Source of the DNA: an uncultured bacterium | Lineage (GTDB): Bacteria; Zixibacteria; MSB-5A5; CAIYYT01 | NCBI GenBank assembly: GCA_903930455.1 | Contig: CAIYYT010000186.1 | Span: 1-37,989, forward strand | DNA length: 37,989 nucleotides | Reading direction: 5' to 3' | In this document: in pieces, positions 17,447 through 26,683 of the stretch | Layout of the letters: every line of letters starts with the position of its first letter | Position numbering within the stretch: position 1 is the stretch's first letter | Made by a program: the position numbers and the translations under genes | Notes under the pieces: model-generated | Database searches by the model: none | The model's input: the letters and a program-made list of their open reading frames with translations, nothing else | Told to the model about the DNA's origin: nothing

Positions 17447-18556
17447 CTATCCCGCCCGCCTACCGGAAGCAGTAGTTCCACGATAGCGATAATAAGCGGT
17501 GCAAGCCCCCTCGGATGATACCATTGTTGCTCCGAGTGGATGCTCCGGTGTACAACGGGTGCCAAATGCCGGGCAATCATGAGGCTTCTTGATGCCCTGA
17601 AGAATCAACCCGCTGATACATTCCGGCGACTCTTCGATTTTGCGATCAGCCAGACCAAATCGCAGTTCGGCATCATACTGACGATACTCCCCACGTAACG
17701 CCAAACCGCTCTTCTTGATCTCGCCGATGCCCCGCCATTTGCGATCGACAACTTCGAACACGTCGGAGAGCAATTTCTGCGCGGGGATGTTGCCTTCACG
17801 GGTGACCACGCGGCTGTATGGATTTTCAACCTCGTAACGTCCCTGCTCAAGCTGCGTTACACACATCAGAATTCCTTGCAGAATGTCCAACGGCTCAAAG
17901 CCGGTGACGACAATTGGTGTTTTGTACTTCGCAGCAATCGGTTCATATTCATGATAGCCCATAACCGTGCAGACATGCCCCGCTGCCAGAAATCCCTGCA
18001 CCTGATTGTGCGGTGAACCGAGGATCGCCTCCATTGCGGGAGGAACCAGCACATGTGATACGAGTAGTGAGAAGTTGCGGATGCCCAGACGGTGTGCTTG
18101 ATAAGCGGCCATGCCATTTGCGGGTGCAGTTGTTTCAAAACCGACGGCGAAGAAGACAACCTGTTTGTCGGGATTCTCGGTCGCCAGCTTCAGCGCATCC
18201 AGTGGCGAGTAGACAATGCGCACATCACCACCGGCTGCTTTGACGGCAAGCAGGTCGTGATGTAAACCGGGAACACGCAACATGTCGCCGAATGAACAGA
18301 AGATAACGTTCGGGTTGGATGCTATCTCGATAGCCTTTTCGATCAATTCCAAAGCCGTCACGCAGACGGGACAGCCGGGGCCATGTACCAACGTGATTTC
18401 AGAAGGCAATAGTTCATCAATGCCGAACCGGACGATAGCGTGAGTCTGCCCACCGCAGATTTCCATAATCGTCCATGGTCGGGTTACGACAGCCTTGATA
18501 CACTCTGCCAGTTCGTGGGCCGCCTTGGCATCGCGGTACTCATCGACAAACTTCAA
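17447..18556 (-). CDS. hypD: Hydrogenase maturation protein HypD
   Basis: A 369-residue iron-sulfur protein that, with HypC, forms the scaffold where Fe(CN)2CO is assembled. The diagnostic C-G-G-Q-T-H is at 34-39, the redox cysteines in P-G-C-P-V-C at 62 and 65, and the C-terminal [4Fe-4S] region carries the motifs [11 protein letters not shown] and [12 protein letters not shown]. Its ATG overlaps the hypC stop (ATGA), so expression is coupled to its physical partner HypC. Confidence 0.96.
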   Translation of the reverse strand: MKFVDEYRDAKAAHELAECIKAVVTRPWTIMEICGGQTHAIVRFGIDELLPSEITLVHGPGCPVCVTALELIEKAIEIASNPNVIFCSFGDMLRVPGLHHDLLAVKAAGGDVRIVYSPLDALKLATENPDKQVVFFAVGFETTAPANGMAAYQAHRLGIRNFSLLVSHVLVPPAMEAILGSPHNQVQGFLAAGHVCTVMGYHEYEPIAAKYKTPIVVTGFEPLDILQGILMCVTQLEQGRYEVENPYSRVVTREGNIPAQKLLSDVFEVVDRKWRGIGEIKKSGLALRGEYRQYDAELRFGLADRKIEESPECISGLILQGIKKPHDCPAFGTRCTPEHPLGATMVSSEGACTAYYRYRGTTASGRRAG

Positions 18557-18807
18557 TTGGCTTCTCCGAGCTCACTGCCAAGCTCTTCCATCTCGCGCAG
18601 ATATTCGAATACTTTTTGCGCTTCTTCTTCATCGATGATGTTCAGTGCAAAGCCGACGTGGATAATGACATAGTCACCGAGTTTGACCTCGGGAACGTAG
18701 CAGAGGTTGACCTCTTTGATAACGCCGCCAAAATCCACTTTGCCCATGCGGAAGACCGGATCATCCCCCGCGATGCTGATAACTTTACCGGGTATGGCCA
18801 AACACAT
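18553..18807 (-). CDS. hypC: Hydrogenase maturation chaperone HypC
   Basis: An 84-residue HypC/HupF protein. The essential N-terminal cysteine is present (M-C-L-A-I-P-G-K-V). It transfers the iron-cyanide-CO moiety from HypD to the hydrogenase large subunit. The middle G-x-[11 protein letters not shown] and [11 protein letters not shown] segments are family-typical, and [10 protein letters not shown] closes the fold. It starts five bases after hypF and overlaps hypD by four. Confidence 0.95.
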   Translation of the reverse strand: MCLAIPGKVISIAGDDPVFRMGKVDFGGVIKEVNLCYVPEVKLGDYVIIHVGFALNIIDEEEAQKVFEYLREMEELGSELGEAN

Positions 18808-18812
18808 AGCTC

Positions 18813-21122
18813 TTACTTTCCTATCCTGGCGCGGGCAGCCGCGACAACTTGACCGAGAGCAATACCGCCGTCATTAGGAGGTACGCGCTGATGCCAATAC
18901 GGATGATAACCCTCGACGCGCAGGCGCGTTATGGTACGCTCGGTGAGGTATTTGTTTTGAAAACAGCCGCCGCTCAACGCGACTTTCGGTTGCTCCATCC
19001 GCTTGGCCACGGCGACTATCATCTCGACGAGCGTATTATGAAACCGTGCCGCGACTGTTGATGTTGGTACACCGCGATCTCTATCAGCCAGCAACAATGC
19101 GATCGTCGGTTGCCAGTCGAGGACTAATATAGAGTCATTCTCGCCAATTTCAAAGGGATATGCTTCCACGGTCTCGGTGCCACCTATCGCAAACTCAAGC
19201 GCCATCGCCGCTTCACCTTCATAGGTCGCCTTGTGACACAAGTCGAGCAGCGAGGCGACAGCATCAAAAAACCGTCCAGCGCTGGAGGTTGGAATCGTGT
19301 TGACTTTGTTGACTAGCATGCCACGCAGGACCGTCAGTTCATTTGCGGTGAACATGTCGCCGGCGAGCGATTGCATATCAAAACACTTCTCGCCATACAT
19401 CTGATACAGCAACCCCAACGCGCTCCGTCGAGGTTCCCGAACGGCGGCATCACCACCGGCAAGGGGAAACTGCCGCAGATAACCGACGCGCTTAAATGAG
19501 GTTTCGTCAACGAGCAGAAATTCTCCCCCCCAGATTGTGCCATCGACGCCCAGACCGGTACCATCCCACGATATCCCGAGCACCGGCGGCGCAACTTCAT
19601 TCTCCGCCATACAACTGAGTATGTGTGCGTAATGGTGCTGTACTGCCACAACCGGCGTCTTGAACTCTCGCGCCCTCTTGGTCGAAAGATAATCCGGGTG
19701 CAGATCGCAGCCGACGACCTCCGGAACAATTTCGTAGAGCCGCGTCAGGTCGTCTAGTACGTTCTCAAACGCGCGGTAAGCTTCCGCCGTTTCGAGATCG
19801 CCGATGTGCTGGCTGATAAAAACATCACAGCCGACTGAGACCGCGACACTGTTCTTAAGATGCGCACCGACGGCGACCGTTTGCGGCAGCGACTGGGCAA
19901 GGGTCACCGGCAATGGCGCATAGCCACGTGCCCGGCGAGTCACCTGCTCGCGTCCGGCCACGACACGTACGATGGAATCGTCAACGTGTCGTTTGATCGG
20001 ACGATCATGCACGAGAAACAGGTCGGCAATCCCATGCAACCGTCGCAGCGCTTCTTGCTCGTCGATGCAGATCGGCTCTTCGGCGAGATTGGCGCTGGTG
20101 GCCACGATTGGAAAGCCGAGCTCGCGCATCAGCAAGTGGTGCAGCGGCGTGTAAGGCAACATAACTCCCAAATAGGGATTGCCGGGGGCGACCGCCGTGG
20201 CGATCTGGGATACGTCTTGCCGTCTGCGCAACAGCACAATCGGCGATTCGATGGAAGTCAGTGAACGTTGTTCAGTATCATCGGCAAAACAATCATCAAG
20301 AACTTGCTGAAGAGTCGGATACATTAGTGCCAGCGGTTTGTTGGTGCGACGTTTCCGCTTTCGCAAAGTGGCAACCGCTTGCTCACTGCGAGCGTCGACG
20401 ATCAGATGAAAACCACCGAGTCCTTTGACAGCGACAACCATGCCGGCTTTGATCGCCTCCGCAGTTGCAAGTAAAGCATCATGCCTGCGGGCGAGAATGC
20501 TGCCGCTTTCATCCCATAACTCAAGCTGTGGGCCGCATTCAGGACAGGCGTTCGGCTGAGCATGGAAACGCCGATCGCGCGGGTTTTCATACTCATCTCG
20601 ACAGCGGGGGCACATCGCGAACTTCTTCATGGTCGTGTTGACACGATCGTACGGCAGCGATTCAATGATTGTGTATCGCGGTCCGCAGTTGGTGCAGTTG
20701 GTGAACGGGTAGAGATAACGCCGGTTGGTGGAATCGAAAATGTCTTGCAGGCACTCGGGACAGGTGGCGATATCGGGCAGGACATACGCCGTTTTGCTGC
20801 CGCCGTCGGAGCTTGTGCGGATCTTAAACGATTCCTGGCCAAGCGGGTCGAGGTGAGAGACTTCGCAACTCTGAATGAAGGCACGCGGTGGCAACTCTCG
20901 CGGCAGTCGCGCGAGAAACTGATCTAGTGCTTGCTGTGCTTGCTCGATGTCGATGACAACGCCCTGTGCGGTGTTGGTAACATAACCTCGGAGTTTCAAC
21001 TCGCCGGCGAGGCGGTAGATGTACGGGCGGAAGCCAACTCCCTGCACGGCGCCGCGAATCACCAGTCGTAACCGGTGCGTTCCATCCTGATGGTCGTGCT
21101 GCGGAGTCGAAGAATTCTTCAT
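18813..21122 (-). CDS. hypF: Carbamoyltransferase HypF
   Basis: About 769 residues from ATG 21122; an in-frame TTG at 21155 would add 11 residues but would lie across the -10 box. HypF makes the carbamoyl donor for HypE from carbamoyl phosphate and ATP. In order: an acylphosphatase domain (R-G-A-V-Q-G-V-G-F-R-P near residue 24), a zinc region with repeated C-x2-C pairs (C-P-E-C, C-T-N-C-G-P-R-Y, C-P-R-C, C-P-E-C-G-P), a YrdC-like ATP site, and a Kae1-like domain with V-Q-H-H-Y-A-H-I-L. No Shine-Dalgarno precedes the ATG, while TATAAT ends six bases before it. It follows the endopeptidase gene by 42 bases, so it may be read both from the operon and on its own. Confidence 0.94.
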   Translation of the reverse strand: MKNSSTPQHDHQDGTHRLRLVIRGAVQGVGFRPYIYRLAGELKLRGYVTNTAQGVVIDIEQAQQALDQFLARLPRELPPRAFIQSCEVSHLDPLGQESFKIRTSSDGGSKTAYVLPDIATCPECLQDIFDSTNRRYLYPFTNCTNCGPRYTIIESLPYDRVNTTMKKFAMCPRCRDEYENPRDRRFHAQPNACPECGPQLELWDESGSILARRHDALLATAEAIKAGMVVAVKGLGGFHLIVDARSEQAVATLRKRKRRTNKPLALMYPTLQQVLDDCFADDTEQRSLTSIESPIVLLRRRQDVSQIATAVAPGNPYLGVMLPYTPLHHLLMRELGFPIVATSANLAEEPICIDEQEALRRLHGIADLFLVHDRPIKRHVDDSIVRVVAGREQVTRRARGYAPLPVTLAQSLPQTVAVGAHLKNSVAVSVGCDVFISQHIGDLETAEAYRAFENVLDDLTRLYEIVPEVVGCDLHPDYLSTKRAREFKTPVVAVQHHYAHILSCMAENEVAPPVLGISWDGTGLGVDGTIWGGEFLLVDETSFKRVGYLRQFPLAGGDAAVREPRRSALGLLYQMYGEKCFDMQSLAGDMFTANELTVLRGMLVNKVNTIPTSSAGRFFDAVASLLDLCHKATYEGEAAMALEFAIGGTETVEAYPFEIGENDSILVLDWQPTIALLLADRDRGVPTSTVAARFHNTLVEMIVAVAKRMEQPKVALSGGCFQNKYLTERTITRLRVEGYHPYWHQRVPPNDGGIALGQVVAAARARIGK

Positions 21123-21128
21123 GCCAAG

Positions 21129-21155
21129 ATTATACGGCGTCTGCCGTCGAAGCAA
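21129..21155 (-). promoter_or_regulatory. Internal promoter before hypF, possibly leaderless
   Basis: A perfect TATAAT on the minus strand (21129-21134) ends six bases before the hypF ATG. The best -35 candidate is weak (TTGCTT, 21150-21155, 15-base spacer). Initiation seven bases after the -10 box would fall on the A of the ATG. Confidence 0.4.
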
Positions 21156-21164
21156 GCAGACGAC

Positions 21165-21671
21165 TTAGCTGCAGTGTGACGATCCCATTTGTTTCAGATC
21201 GTTTGTTATCCGCTCGACCACCGTGTCAACGGAGACCTGTACTGCTTCTGTCAGGCCGATACCGGCGGAGAAATCGGTCCCCTCAATACCGTAAACCAAA
21301 AGCCGCGTCGGCAGCTTGCCTAGCGCCCGCCCCAGTTCCACCGCTTCGGCGACACTGAAAGCGTGGGTGGAGTAATTAAAGAAAGCACTGGGAATCGGTG
21401 AATTGCCGGCGTCAAAAAAATGCACGGCGCCCGGTGAGGACTCTGATTGTGCGGCATCGATGATAATGACAAGATCAGCTTCGTGGAAATGCTCCAGCAG
21501 TGAGGCCCCTTCGCCGGAATGCAGCAGAACTCGGACTTGCGGCAGATTGAGCTTGTCAATCCGCCGCGCCACTTCGGGACCAGCGCCATCATCGCGCCGA
21601 TATTCATTGCCGACGCCGATAATCAGCGCCAGACTTCGCTTGTTGACATCACTTTCCCCACCCTCCGGCAC
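21165..21671 (-). CDS. [NiFe]-hydrogenase large-subunit maturation endopeptidase
   Basis: A 168-residue HybD/HycI/HoxW-type protease that removes the C-terminal tail of the large subunit after nickel insertion. The N-terminal fold signature I-I-G-V-G-N-E-Y-R-R-D-D-G is clear. The nickel-sensing residues correspond to Glu23, Asp72 (V-I-I-I-D-A-A) and His103 (S-T-H-A-F-S). It starts with GTG at 21671, eight bases after GGGAG within the end of the large-subunit gene. Its position directly after the large subunit identifies its substrate. Confidence 0.9.
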   Translation of the reverse strand: MPEGGESDVNKRSLALIIGVGNEYRRDDGAGPEVARRIDKLNLPQVRVLLHSGEGASLLEHFHEADLVIIIDAAQSESSPGAVHFFDAGNSPIPSAFFNYSTHAFSVAEAVELGRALGKLPTRLLVYGIEGTDFSAGIGLTEAVQVSVDTVVERITNDLKQMGSSHCS

Positions 21672-21676
21672 AAAAC

Positions 21677-22969
21677 TTACTCCCGCTCGATATGGAGCTT
21701 CAGGAAGTGAGTTGCGCAGGATATGCAGGGGTCATAGTTGCGAACCGCCTGCTCGCATTGCCAGGTCAGTTTTTCGTCGGACAGCTTGAGATGCTGCGGT
21801 ACGAATTCGGCGAGATCGGCTTCGATCGTCTTCTGGTTCTGGGACGTTGGCGGTACAATCTTGGCGTCCAAGATGATACCTTTGTCATCCAAGCGGTACC
21901 GATGATAGCAAATTCCGCGCGGAGCTTCCGAGCAACCGCAGCCAACTGCGGCACGTGGATTGGCCTCCACGTAAGGCTTGTCCGGTCTTTCGTATTCTTT
22001 GATTATCCGTAGCGCCTCTTCACAGGCCCAAACCGTTTCCACACTGCGAACAATGATGCTCTTGAACGGATTGTTGCACGTTTTGCCCAATCCGGCTTCC
22101 TTCGCACATTTCTGAGCCAGCGGCGTCAAGCGATCATAGTTGAGACTATAGCGCGCCAGCGGTCCGACAAAATAGGCGCCGCGAGCCTTAAGAACGGAAT
22201 GCAGCGCGTGTGAGTGCTTGGCATGCTCTTCGGCAAAGTGCTGCTCGTAGTCTTTGATTTCAATATCCAGTCCCTTGTTCGAAACCAAGTGACCTTCAAA
22301 AAGCGGATACTCGCTCGGATGCCGCAACGCGACAAACTCGTAATCGCGCTCGAAATCGGGGAATTTCAACGTGGCGACAAACTTGACCGTCTCGACCGCT
22401 GCGTCCCGCGCCCATTTCAGCTCTTCCGTAATCGCCTTAAACTTCGCTTTGTCGGGAGTTTTGTAGAATCCGCCGACGCGAACATTAATCGGATGAATTT
22501 CGCGACCACCGACAATGGTCATCAGGTCATTGCCGACTTTTTTCAGACGCAGGCCACGCTGAACGGCATCGGGATAATCCTTGGCCAACTGGATCGCGTC
22601 CTCGTAGCCCAGGAAATCGGGAGCGTGCAGCATGTAAACGTGCAGCGCGTGACTCTCGATCCACTCGCCGCAGTAGATCAGACGGCGCAGCGCGCGAAGC
22701 TGGCCATCGACCTTCATACCGAACGCCTGCTCCATGGCGGTGACGGCGCTCATCTGGTAGGCAATCGGGCAAATACCGCAAATTCGGGCGCTGATATCGG
22801 GGGCTTCTTTGTATTCGCGGCCACGCAGGAAAGCCTCGAAGAAGCGAGGAGGTTCGAAGATCTTGAATTTGACGTCTTCAACCTTGTTGTCTTTTATCTT
22901 CACGTAAAGCGATCCCTCGCCCTCGACGCGGGCCAGGTAATCGACTTTAATCAATCTATTGCCTTTCAT
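21677..22969 (-). CDS. Group 3b-type [NiFe]-hydrogenase large (alpha) subunit
   Basis: About 430 residues. It holds the NiFe active site that interconverts H2 with protons and electrons. The nickel ligands are visible: R-I-C-G-I-C near residues 62-67 and D-P-C-I-S-C-A-T-H near the end. Nine residues follow that histidine, a cleavable tail for the adjacent endopeptidase. The gene set (beta, gamma, delta, alpha) and the sequence style match the cytoplasmic NADP-linked sulfhydrogenases of group 3b; there is no Tat signal. The ATG at 22969 follows GAGGGTGA and overlaps the end of the delta gene by 14 bases; an in-frame GTG nine bases earlier is less likely. Confidence 0.93.
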   Translation of the reverse strand: MKGNRLIKVDYLARVEGEGSLYVKIKDNKVEDVKFKIFEPPRFFEAFLRGREYKEAPDISARICGICPIAYQMSAVTAMEQAFGMKVDGQLRALRRLIYCGEWIESHALHVYMLHAPDFLGYEDAIQLAKDYPDAVQRGLRLKKVGNDLMTIVGGREIHPINVRVGGFYKTPDKAKFKAITEELKWARDAAVETVKFVATLKFPDFERDYEFVALRHPSEYPLFEGHLVSNKGLDIEIKDYEQHFAEEHAKHSHALHSVLKARGAYFVGPLARYSLNYDRLTPLAQKCAKEAGLGKTCNNPFKSIIVRSVETVWACEEALRIIKEYERPDKPYVEANPRAAVGCGCSEAPRGICYHRYRLDDKGIILDAKIVPPTSQNQKTIEADLAEFVPQHLKLSDEKLTWQCEQAVRNYDPCISCATHFLKLHIERE

Positions 22970-23738
22970 GCGCGTCACCCTCTTTCCTGAATGTGTCCGA
23001 ACAGGCGTTGAAGCTGCGATAGGCGCGTATCAATTGTTCGTCTGTGACGCCGGATTTATGGAATTGCTCACTTAGCGAAATGGTGTTGGCGGTCTCTTTC
23101 GGACCGAAGCAACCATAGCAACCGCGGTCAAACGACGGACAAATTGCGCCGCAACCGGCATGCGTCACCGGCCCCATACAGGGGGTTCCCTGCGCAACCA
23201 TGACACAGGGAGTTCCTTTCAGCTTGCATTCCACGCAGACACCGTAAGCCGGTGTATTCGGTTTGCGACCGTTGAGGAAGGCGCTGAGCACTTCCACTAG
23301 CTGCATTTTGTTGATAGGACAGCCGCGCAGTTCGAAATCGACGAAGACGTGGTAGCCGATTGGTGTCGACTTGTGCAGCGTCTCAATGTATTGCGGGGAA
23401 GCATAAACATAGTTGATGAAATCCGTGACGTTGGCGAAATTGCGCAACGCCTGGATGCCGCCGGCCGTAGCGCAGGCGCCGATAGTGATTAGATACTTCG
23501 ACATCTTGCGCACCTTCTGGATGCGCTCGGCGTCATGGGAGGTCGTAATCGAACCTTCCACGAGCGACAGGTCGTAGGGACCCTTGGACAATGCGCGAGT
23601 CGCTTCCGGGAAGTTGGCGATTTCGACAGCGCCGGCAACCGCCAGCAATTCATCTTCGCAGTCGAGCAGGCTTAGCTGGCAACCGTCACAGGAAGCGAAT
23701 TTCCATACTGCAAGTTTCGGTTTAGCATTCGTAGGCAT
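22956..23738 (-). CDS. [NiFe]-hydrogenase small (delta) subunit
   Basis: About 260 residues carrying the iron-sulfur chain from the active site. The proximal-cluster motif is F-A-S-C-D-G-C-Q-L near residue 17, with G-A-C-A-T-A-G-G and R-G-C-P-I-N completing it. The C-terminal cysteine-rich region ([27 protein letters not shown]) should hold two further [4Fe-4S] clusters. There is no Tat leader, so it is cytoplasmic. The ATG at 23738 follows GGGAG and comes one base after the gamma stop codon; an upstream in-frame TTG is rejected. Confidence 0.93.
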   Translation of the reverse strand: MPTNAKPKLAVWKFASCDGCQLSLLDCEDELLAVAGAVEIANFPEATRALSKGPYDLSLVEGSITTSHDAERIQKVRKMSKYLITIGACATAGGIQALRNFANVTDFINYVYASPQYIETLHKSTPIGYHVFVDFELRGCPINKMQLVEVLSAFLNGRKPNTPAYGVCVECKLKGTPCVMVAQGTPCMGPVTHAGCGAICPSFDRGCYGCFGPKETANTISLSEQFHKSGVTDEQLIRAYRSFNACSDTFRKEGDAHERQ

Positions 23739-23739
23739 T

Positions 23740-24612
23740 TCAGATCTCCCGCCGTGCAAGAAGTTCGATAACCTGATCGTAAGTATAGACCGGGCCGTCT
23801 TTGCAAATGAAGGTCGGGCCGTACTGGCAATGTCCGCACAGGCCGATTCCGCATTTCATATTGCGTTCCATCGAGACGTAGATGCGGTCAAGAGTCATTT
23901 CTTTCTTGATCAAGTCCATGGCCACGAAACGCATCATGATTTCCGGCCCGCAGATCATGGCGACGGTATTATCAGGATCGAGGACAAGTTTCTTGAGCAG
24001 AGTTGTTACCACGCCGACGTTGCCGTGCCACTCAGAGGAAGCACGATCAACGGTCACATGGACTTCCATATCGAAACGGGCGCGCCATTTCTCCAACTCC
24101 GCGCGGTAGAGCATATCCTCCGGCGTGCGTGTGCCATAAAGCAAAAACACTTTGCCATACTTGCGACGCTCAGCCAGTACCTGATATATGACCGGACGTA
24201 GCGGCGCCAGACCGATACCGCCGGCGATAATCAGGACGTCGTTGCCCTTGGCGGCCTCAACCGGCCAGCAACTTCCGAACGGTCCGCGCACTCCGATTGT
24301 GTCCCCAACTTTCAGCTTCGCCATTGCTTTGGTAGCCGTACCGACCGCGCGAATTGTGTGAATCAGCGGATTCGGCGAGGTTGGATCGCCGCTGATTGAT
24401 ATCGCGGCCTCTCCCACACCGAATTTGTATAGCATGTTGAATTGCCCGGCTCCGAAACGATGTTCTCCCGTACCACTCGCAGGCTTGAGCTCCAGCGTAT
24501 AAGTGTCAAGAGTCTCCTTGCGATATTTTTCCACCCGAAAGATTTCCGGCACCATCGGGCTAAGAACAGCCCTTCGGCCGGGCGCCGCTTTTGAATCAAA
24601 CACGTGTTCCAT
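23740..24612 (-). CDS. Hydrogenase gamma subunit, FAD/NAD(P)-binding ferredoxin reductase type
   Basis: About 290 residues. This is the diaphorase part that exchanges electrons with NAD(P)H. It resembles the gamma subunit of Pyrococcus sulfhydrogenase and dihydroorotate dehydrogenase electron-transfer subunits. An FAD-binding barrel comes first (F-G-A-G-Q-F-N, then H-T-I-R-A-V-G), then a nucleotide domain with [13 protein letters not shown], and a C-terminal [2Fe-2S] site C-G-I-G-L-C-G-H-C with a fourth Cys in F-I-C-K-D-G-P. The start is uncertain: ATG 24612 overlaps the upstream gene by 17 bases and has no close ribosome site, and an upstream TTG at 24657 is also open. Confidence 0.9.
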   Translation of the reverse strand: MEHVFDSKAAPGRRAVLSPMVPEIFRVEKYRKETLDTYTLELKPASGTGEHRFGAGQFNMLYKFGVGEAAISISGDPTSPNPLIHTIRAVGTATKAMAKLKVGDTIGVRGPFGSCWPVEAAKGNDVLIIAGGIGLAPLRPVIYQVLAERRKYGKVFLLYGTRTPEDMLYRAELEKWRARFDMEVHVTVDRASSEWHGNVGVVTTLLKKLVLDPDNTVAMICGPEIMMRFVAMDLIKKEMTLDRIYVSMERNMKCGIGLCGHCQYGPTFICKDGPVYTYDQVIELLARREI

Positions 24613-25057
24613 AGATGTCCAACAGTTGTATCCTTGTAGCTGAGAGCCGCTCGGCAATGATTCTGACGAACCGCTTCAGCATTTCGTATCCCAAGTTATG
24701 ATCTTCTTCTAATTTGGCGCGCATGCATTTACCGTCAAAACGGATGGCGCGAGTCAGATCGACTGCGCGAGCATCGAAGTGTGAACGATAGGGGGGCAGC
24801 AACCATGACCAACCCGTTACATCGCCGTCCTCCAACGTCTCTACGGTAATCGCACCGTGCGTCGGGCTAAACAGTTCCAGCGCTACTTTGCCCTGACGAA
24901 TGATGAAAAACTCAGAGGCTTCCTGTCCCTCGCGAGAAATGAAGTCGCCAGCCTCAAACTTGACGTTTGAAGCGCAACCCACGAGCAGCTTAAGCAGTTC
25001 CGGCGGCATGCCCTTGAAGAACGGGTGCTCGGCCAGAATCGGTTCCAATGTCTCCAT
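24596..25057 (-). CDS. HoxI-like cyclic nucleotide-binding-fold protein of the hydrogenase cluster
   Basis: A 153-residue protein consisting of a single Crp/cNMP-binding domain ([33 protein letters not shown]) followed by a C-terminal helix. There is no helix-turn-helix domain, so it is not a transcription factor by itself. Where cAMP-binding proteins have the R-x-S/T-A-x-V phosphate cassette, this sequence has [11 protein letters not shown], suggesting altered ligand use. Homologous folds occur in NAD-reducing hydrogenase complexes (HoxI of Cupriavidus), where the protein is a complex subunit linked to NADPH. Its place between beta and gamma suggests a similar role. AAGGAG precedes the ATG. 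Confidence 0.82.
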   Translation of the reverse strand: METLEPILAEHPFFKGMPPELLKLLVGCASNVKFEAGDFISREGQEASEFFIIRQGKVALELFSPTHGAITVETLEDGDVTGWSWLLPPYRSHFDARAVDLTRAIRFDGKCMRAKLEEDHNLGYEMLKRFVRIIAERLSATRIQLLDIYGTRV

Positions 25058-25068
25058 CCTAATGCTCC

Positions 25069-26226
25069 TTATATTGCCTTGGTCGCTTTGTCGCTTTTAT
25101 CGCCTGCCCGAATAGCGCGCGCCTCTTCGGTAATGTCAATACCGACAGGGCACCAGGTTATGCATCTACCACATCCCACACACCCCGAAGTACCGAATTG
25201 ATCCTGCCAGGCGGCAAGTTTGTGAGTCATCCACTGGCGATAGCGCGATTTCGGTGAATTGCGAATACTACCACCGTGAATGTATGAAAAATCGAGGGTA
25301 AAGCAAGAGTCCCAGTGCCGTTTGCGCTCGGCATTCTGACCGGTGAGATCAGTCGTATCGAGAACGGTCATACAGAAACAGGTCGGACACACCATCGTGC
25401 AATTGGTGCAGGTCAGACAGCGGCCTGCAATATCCTCCCAGCGCGCGCACTCAACGTTGCGATAGAGCAACTCGTAGATTCCGGTTGTGTCGAGTTGCCG
25501 CCCCATTTTCTTGGCCGCTTTTTCCATCAAGTCTTTGGCGGCCTGTTGCTCTTCTGCCGTTACTTGCTGTTTGGTTAACTCCGCGAGCACCTCCGCGCCC
25601 TGCTTGCTACCCGACTCGGCGACGAAGTAATGACGTTTGCCGTCGATCACTTCCGTGAGCGCCAAGTCAAAACCGGAGGTAGCTTTGGGGCCGGTCTTCA
25701 TCGAAACACAAAAGCAGGTACCCCCCGTGGTGACGCAGTTCACGGCTACGATAAATGCGTTTTCGCGCCGCGCTTTATAGACCGGGTCTGTGTACTCGCC
25801 TTGCAAAAAAATCTTGTCCTGAATCGCGATCGCATGCAACTCGCAGGAGCGCACGCCAATCAACGCATACTTGGGCGCTTGGGCGGCTTGGGGAGCCACT
25901 ATCACTTCGCCCTTCTGCAAATTGGCTTTCCACAGGCTGAGCACCGGTGGATAGAGAAACTTCTTCCACGAGTGCGGCCCGACCACATAACCGAAGTATG
26001 CCGCATCTTTACGACGTGCCAATCGGTAATAGCCGGCTTCCTGTTCATCGGTCCAGCCGACCGGAAGATCGGCCGTGGAATTTAGTTCATCATAGGTAAT
26101 CGCGCCGTCGCGAATCGTCGGCCCAACGAGCTGGTAGCCCCGTTTCTGCAAGACAGTGAACAGCGTTTGTAGCTGCTCTTGTTTGAAGGTCACTTGTTGC
26201 TCAATCTCCACAACCGGTTCCAACAT
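25069..26226 (-). CDS. Hydrogenase beta subunit, two [4Fe-4S] clusters (sulfhydrogenase / AsrA type)
   Basis: About 385 residues, related to the beta subunit of group 3b hydrogenases and to anaerobic sulfite reductase subunit A. Two ferredoxin-like cysteine sets lie in the C-terminal third: [16 protein letters not shown] (about residues 265-287) and [14 protein letters not shown] (about 345-360). It passes electrons between the delta and gamma subunits. It is the first gene of the cluster; the ATG at 26226 follows AGGAAAGAG, while a longer reading frame from TTG 26286 lacks a ribosome site. An upstream promoter is proposed at 26425-26488. The next gene starts 11 bases after its stop. Confidence 0.9.
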   Translation of the reverse strand: MLEPVVEIEQQVTFKQEQLQTLFTVLQKRGYQLVGPTIRDGAITYDELNSTADLPVGWTDEQEAGYYRLARRKDAAYFGYVVGPHSWKKFLYPPVLSLWKANLQKGEVIVAPQAAQAPKYALIGVRSCELHAIAIQDKIFLQGEYTDPVYKARRENAFIVAVNCVTTGGTCFCVSMKTGPKATSGFDLALTEVIDGKRHYFVAESGSKQGAEVLAELTKQQVTAEEQQAAKDLMEKAAKKMGRQLDTTGIYELLYRNVECARWEDIAGRCLTCTNCTMVCPTCFCMTVLDTTDLTGQNAERKRHWDSCFTLDFSYIHGGSIRNSPKSRYRQWMTHKLAAWQDQFGTSGCVGCGRCITWCPVGIDITEEARAIRAGDKSDKATKAI

Positions 26227-26424
26227 ATAAACTCTTTCCTCAAGTAATGAAGACCCTGCGGCGTTCACTGGTTGATGTCTTGTCAACTGGACCGTGCATA
26301 CTCTTCTTTCAAGATCGGCATCGACTACGAGAAATCACAGATATTATTCATCGTCTATCCTGATATTAGGACGCTGTCCTGCAGAAATCCATCCACCTGC
26401 CAGACGGCCTCCGAGATCGCCATG

Positions 26425-26488
26425 AAGATACGTTGGGGCTGCGGGATTGTCACGGGGAAAAAGCGAAAGATTGTGAAAAAAGTCGCAA
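26425..26488 (-). promoter_or_regulatory. Candidate Crp/Fnr-activated promoter of the hydrogenase operon
   Basis: On the minus strand GTGACA (26448-26453), a 17-base spacer and TATCTT (26425-26430) form a fair promoter. Upstream lies TTGCGA-N6-TCACAA (plus-strand TTGTGA-N6-TCGCAA, 26471-26488), a Crp/Fnr-type palindrome with one mismatch. If transcription starts seven bases after the -10 box, the palindrome is centred near -61.5, the usual class I position. The leader would be about 190 bases. The remaining gap (26489-26683) shows no gene that I can support. Confidence 0.4.
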
Positions 26489-26683
26489 ACAGTAAAGACA
26501 ACCAATTCTGTTTCATATTAATGCGTCGTGGCACTGCCCTCAGAAAAGGCCTATTTGCGACGTTCAACTTCGGAAGGAATATTGTCATCGGTAGAAGACC
26601 TGCTAATCTGTCGCTCCAAGCGCAATTGGCAAGAGCTCGGCAGATCATAGTGTGAGATCAAGTCTAGTGACGCTATCATGATA

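Noticed and set aside
22214-22990. 258-codon plus-strand open frame
   Set aside because: Antisense to the hydrogenase large subunit gene; no independent support.
23740-24657. TTG at 24657 as start of the hydrogenase gamma subunit
   Set aside because: It would overlap the HoxI-like gene by 62 bases with no ribosome site; ATG 24612 is simpler, though not certain.
26275-26286. TTGACA on the minus strand close to the beta subunit gene, a perfect -35 box
   Set aside because: No acceptable -10 sequence follows at 16-18 bases; the promoter further upstream at 26425-26453 fits better.
26272-26655. 127-codon plus-strand open frame in the gap upstream of the hydrogenase operon
   Set aside because: No ribosome site, no recognisable motif, and it covers the promoter-like elements on the other strand.
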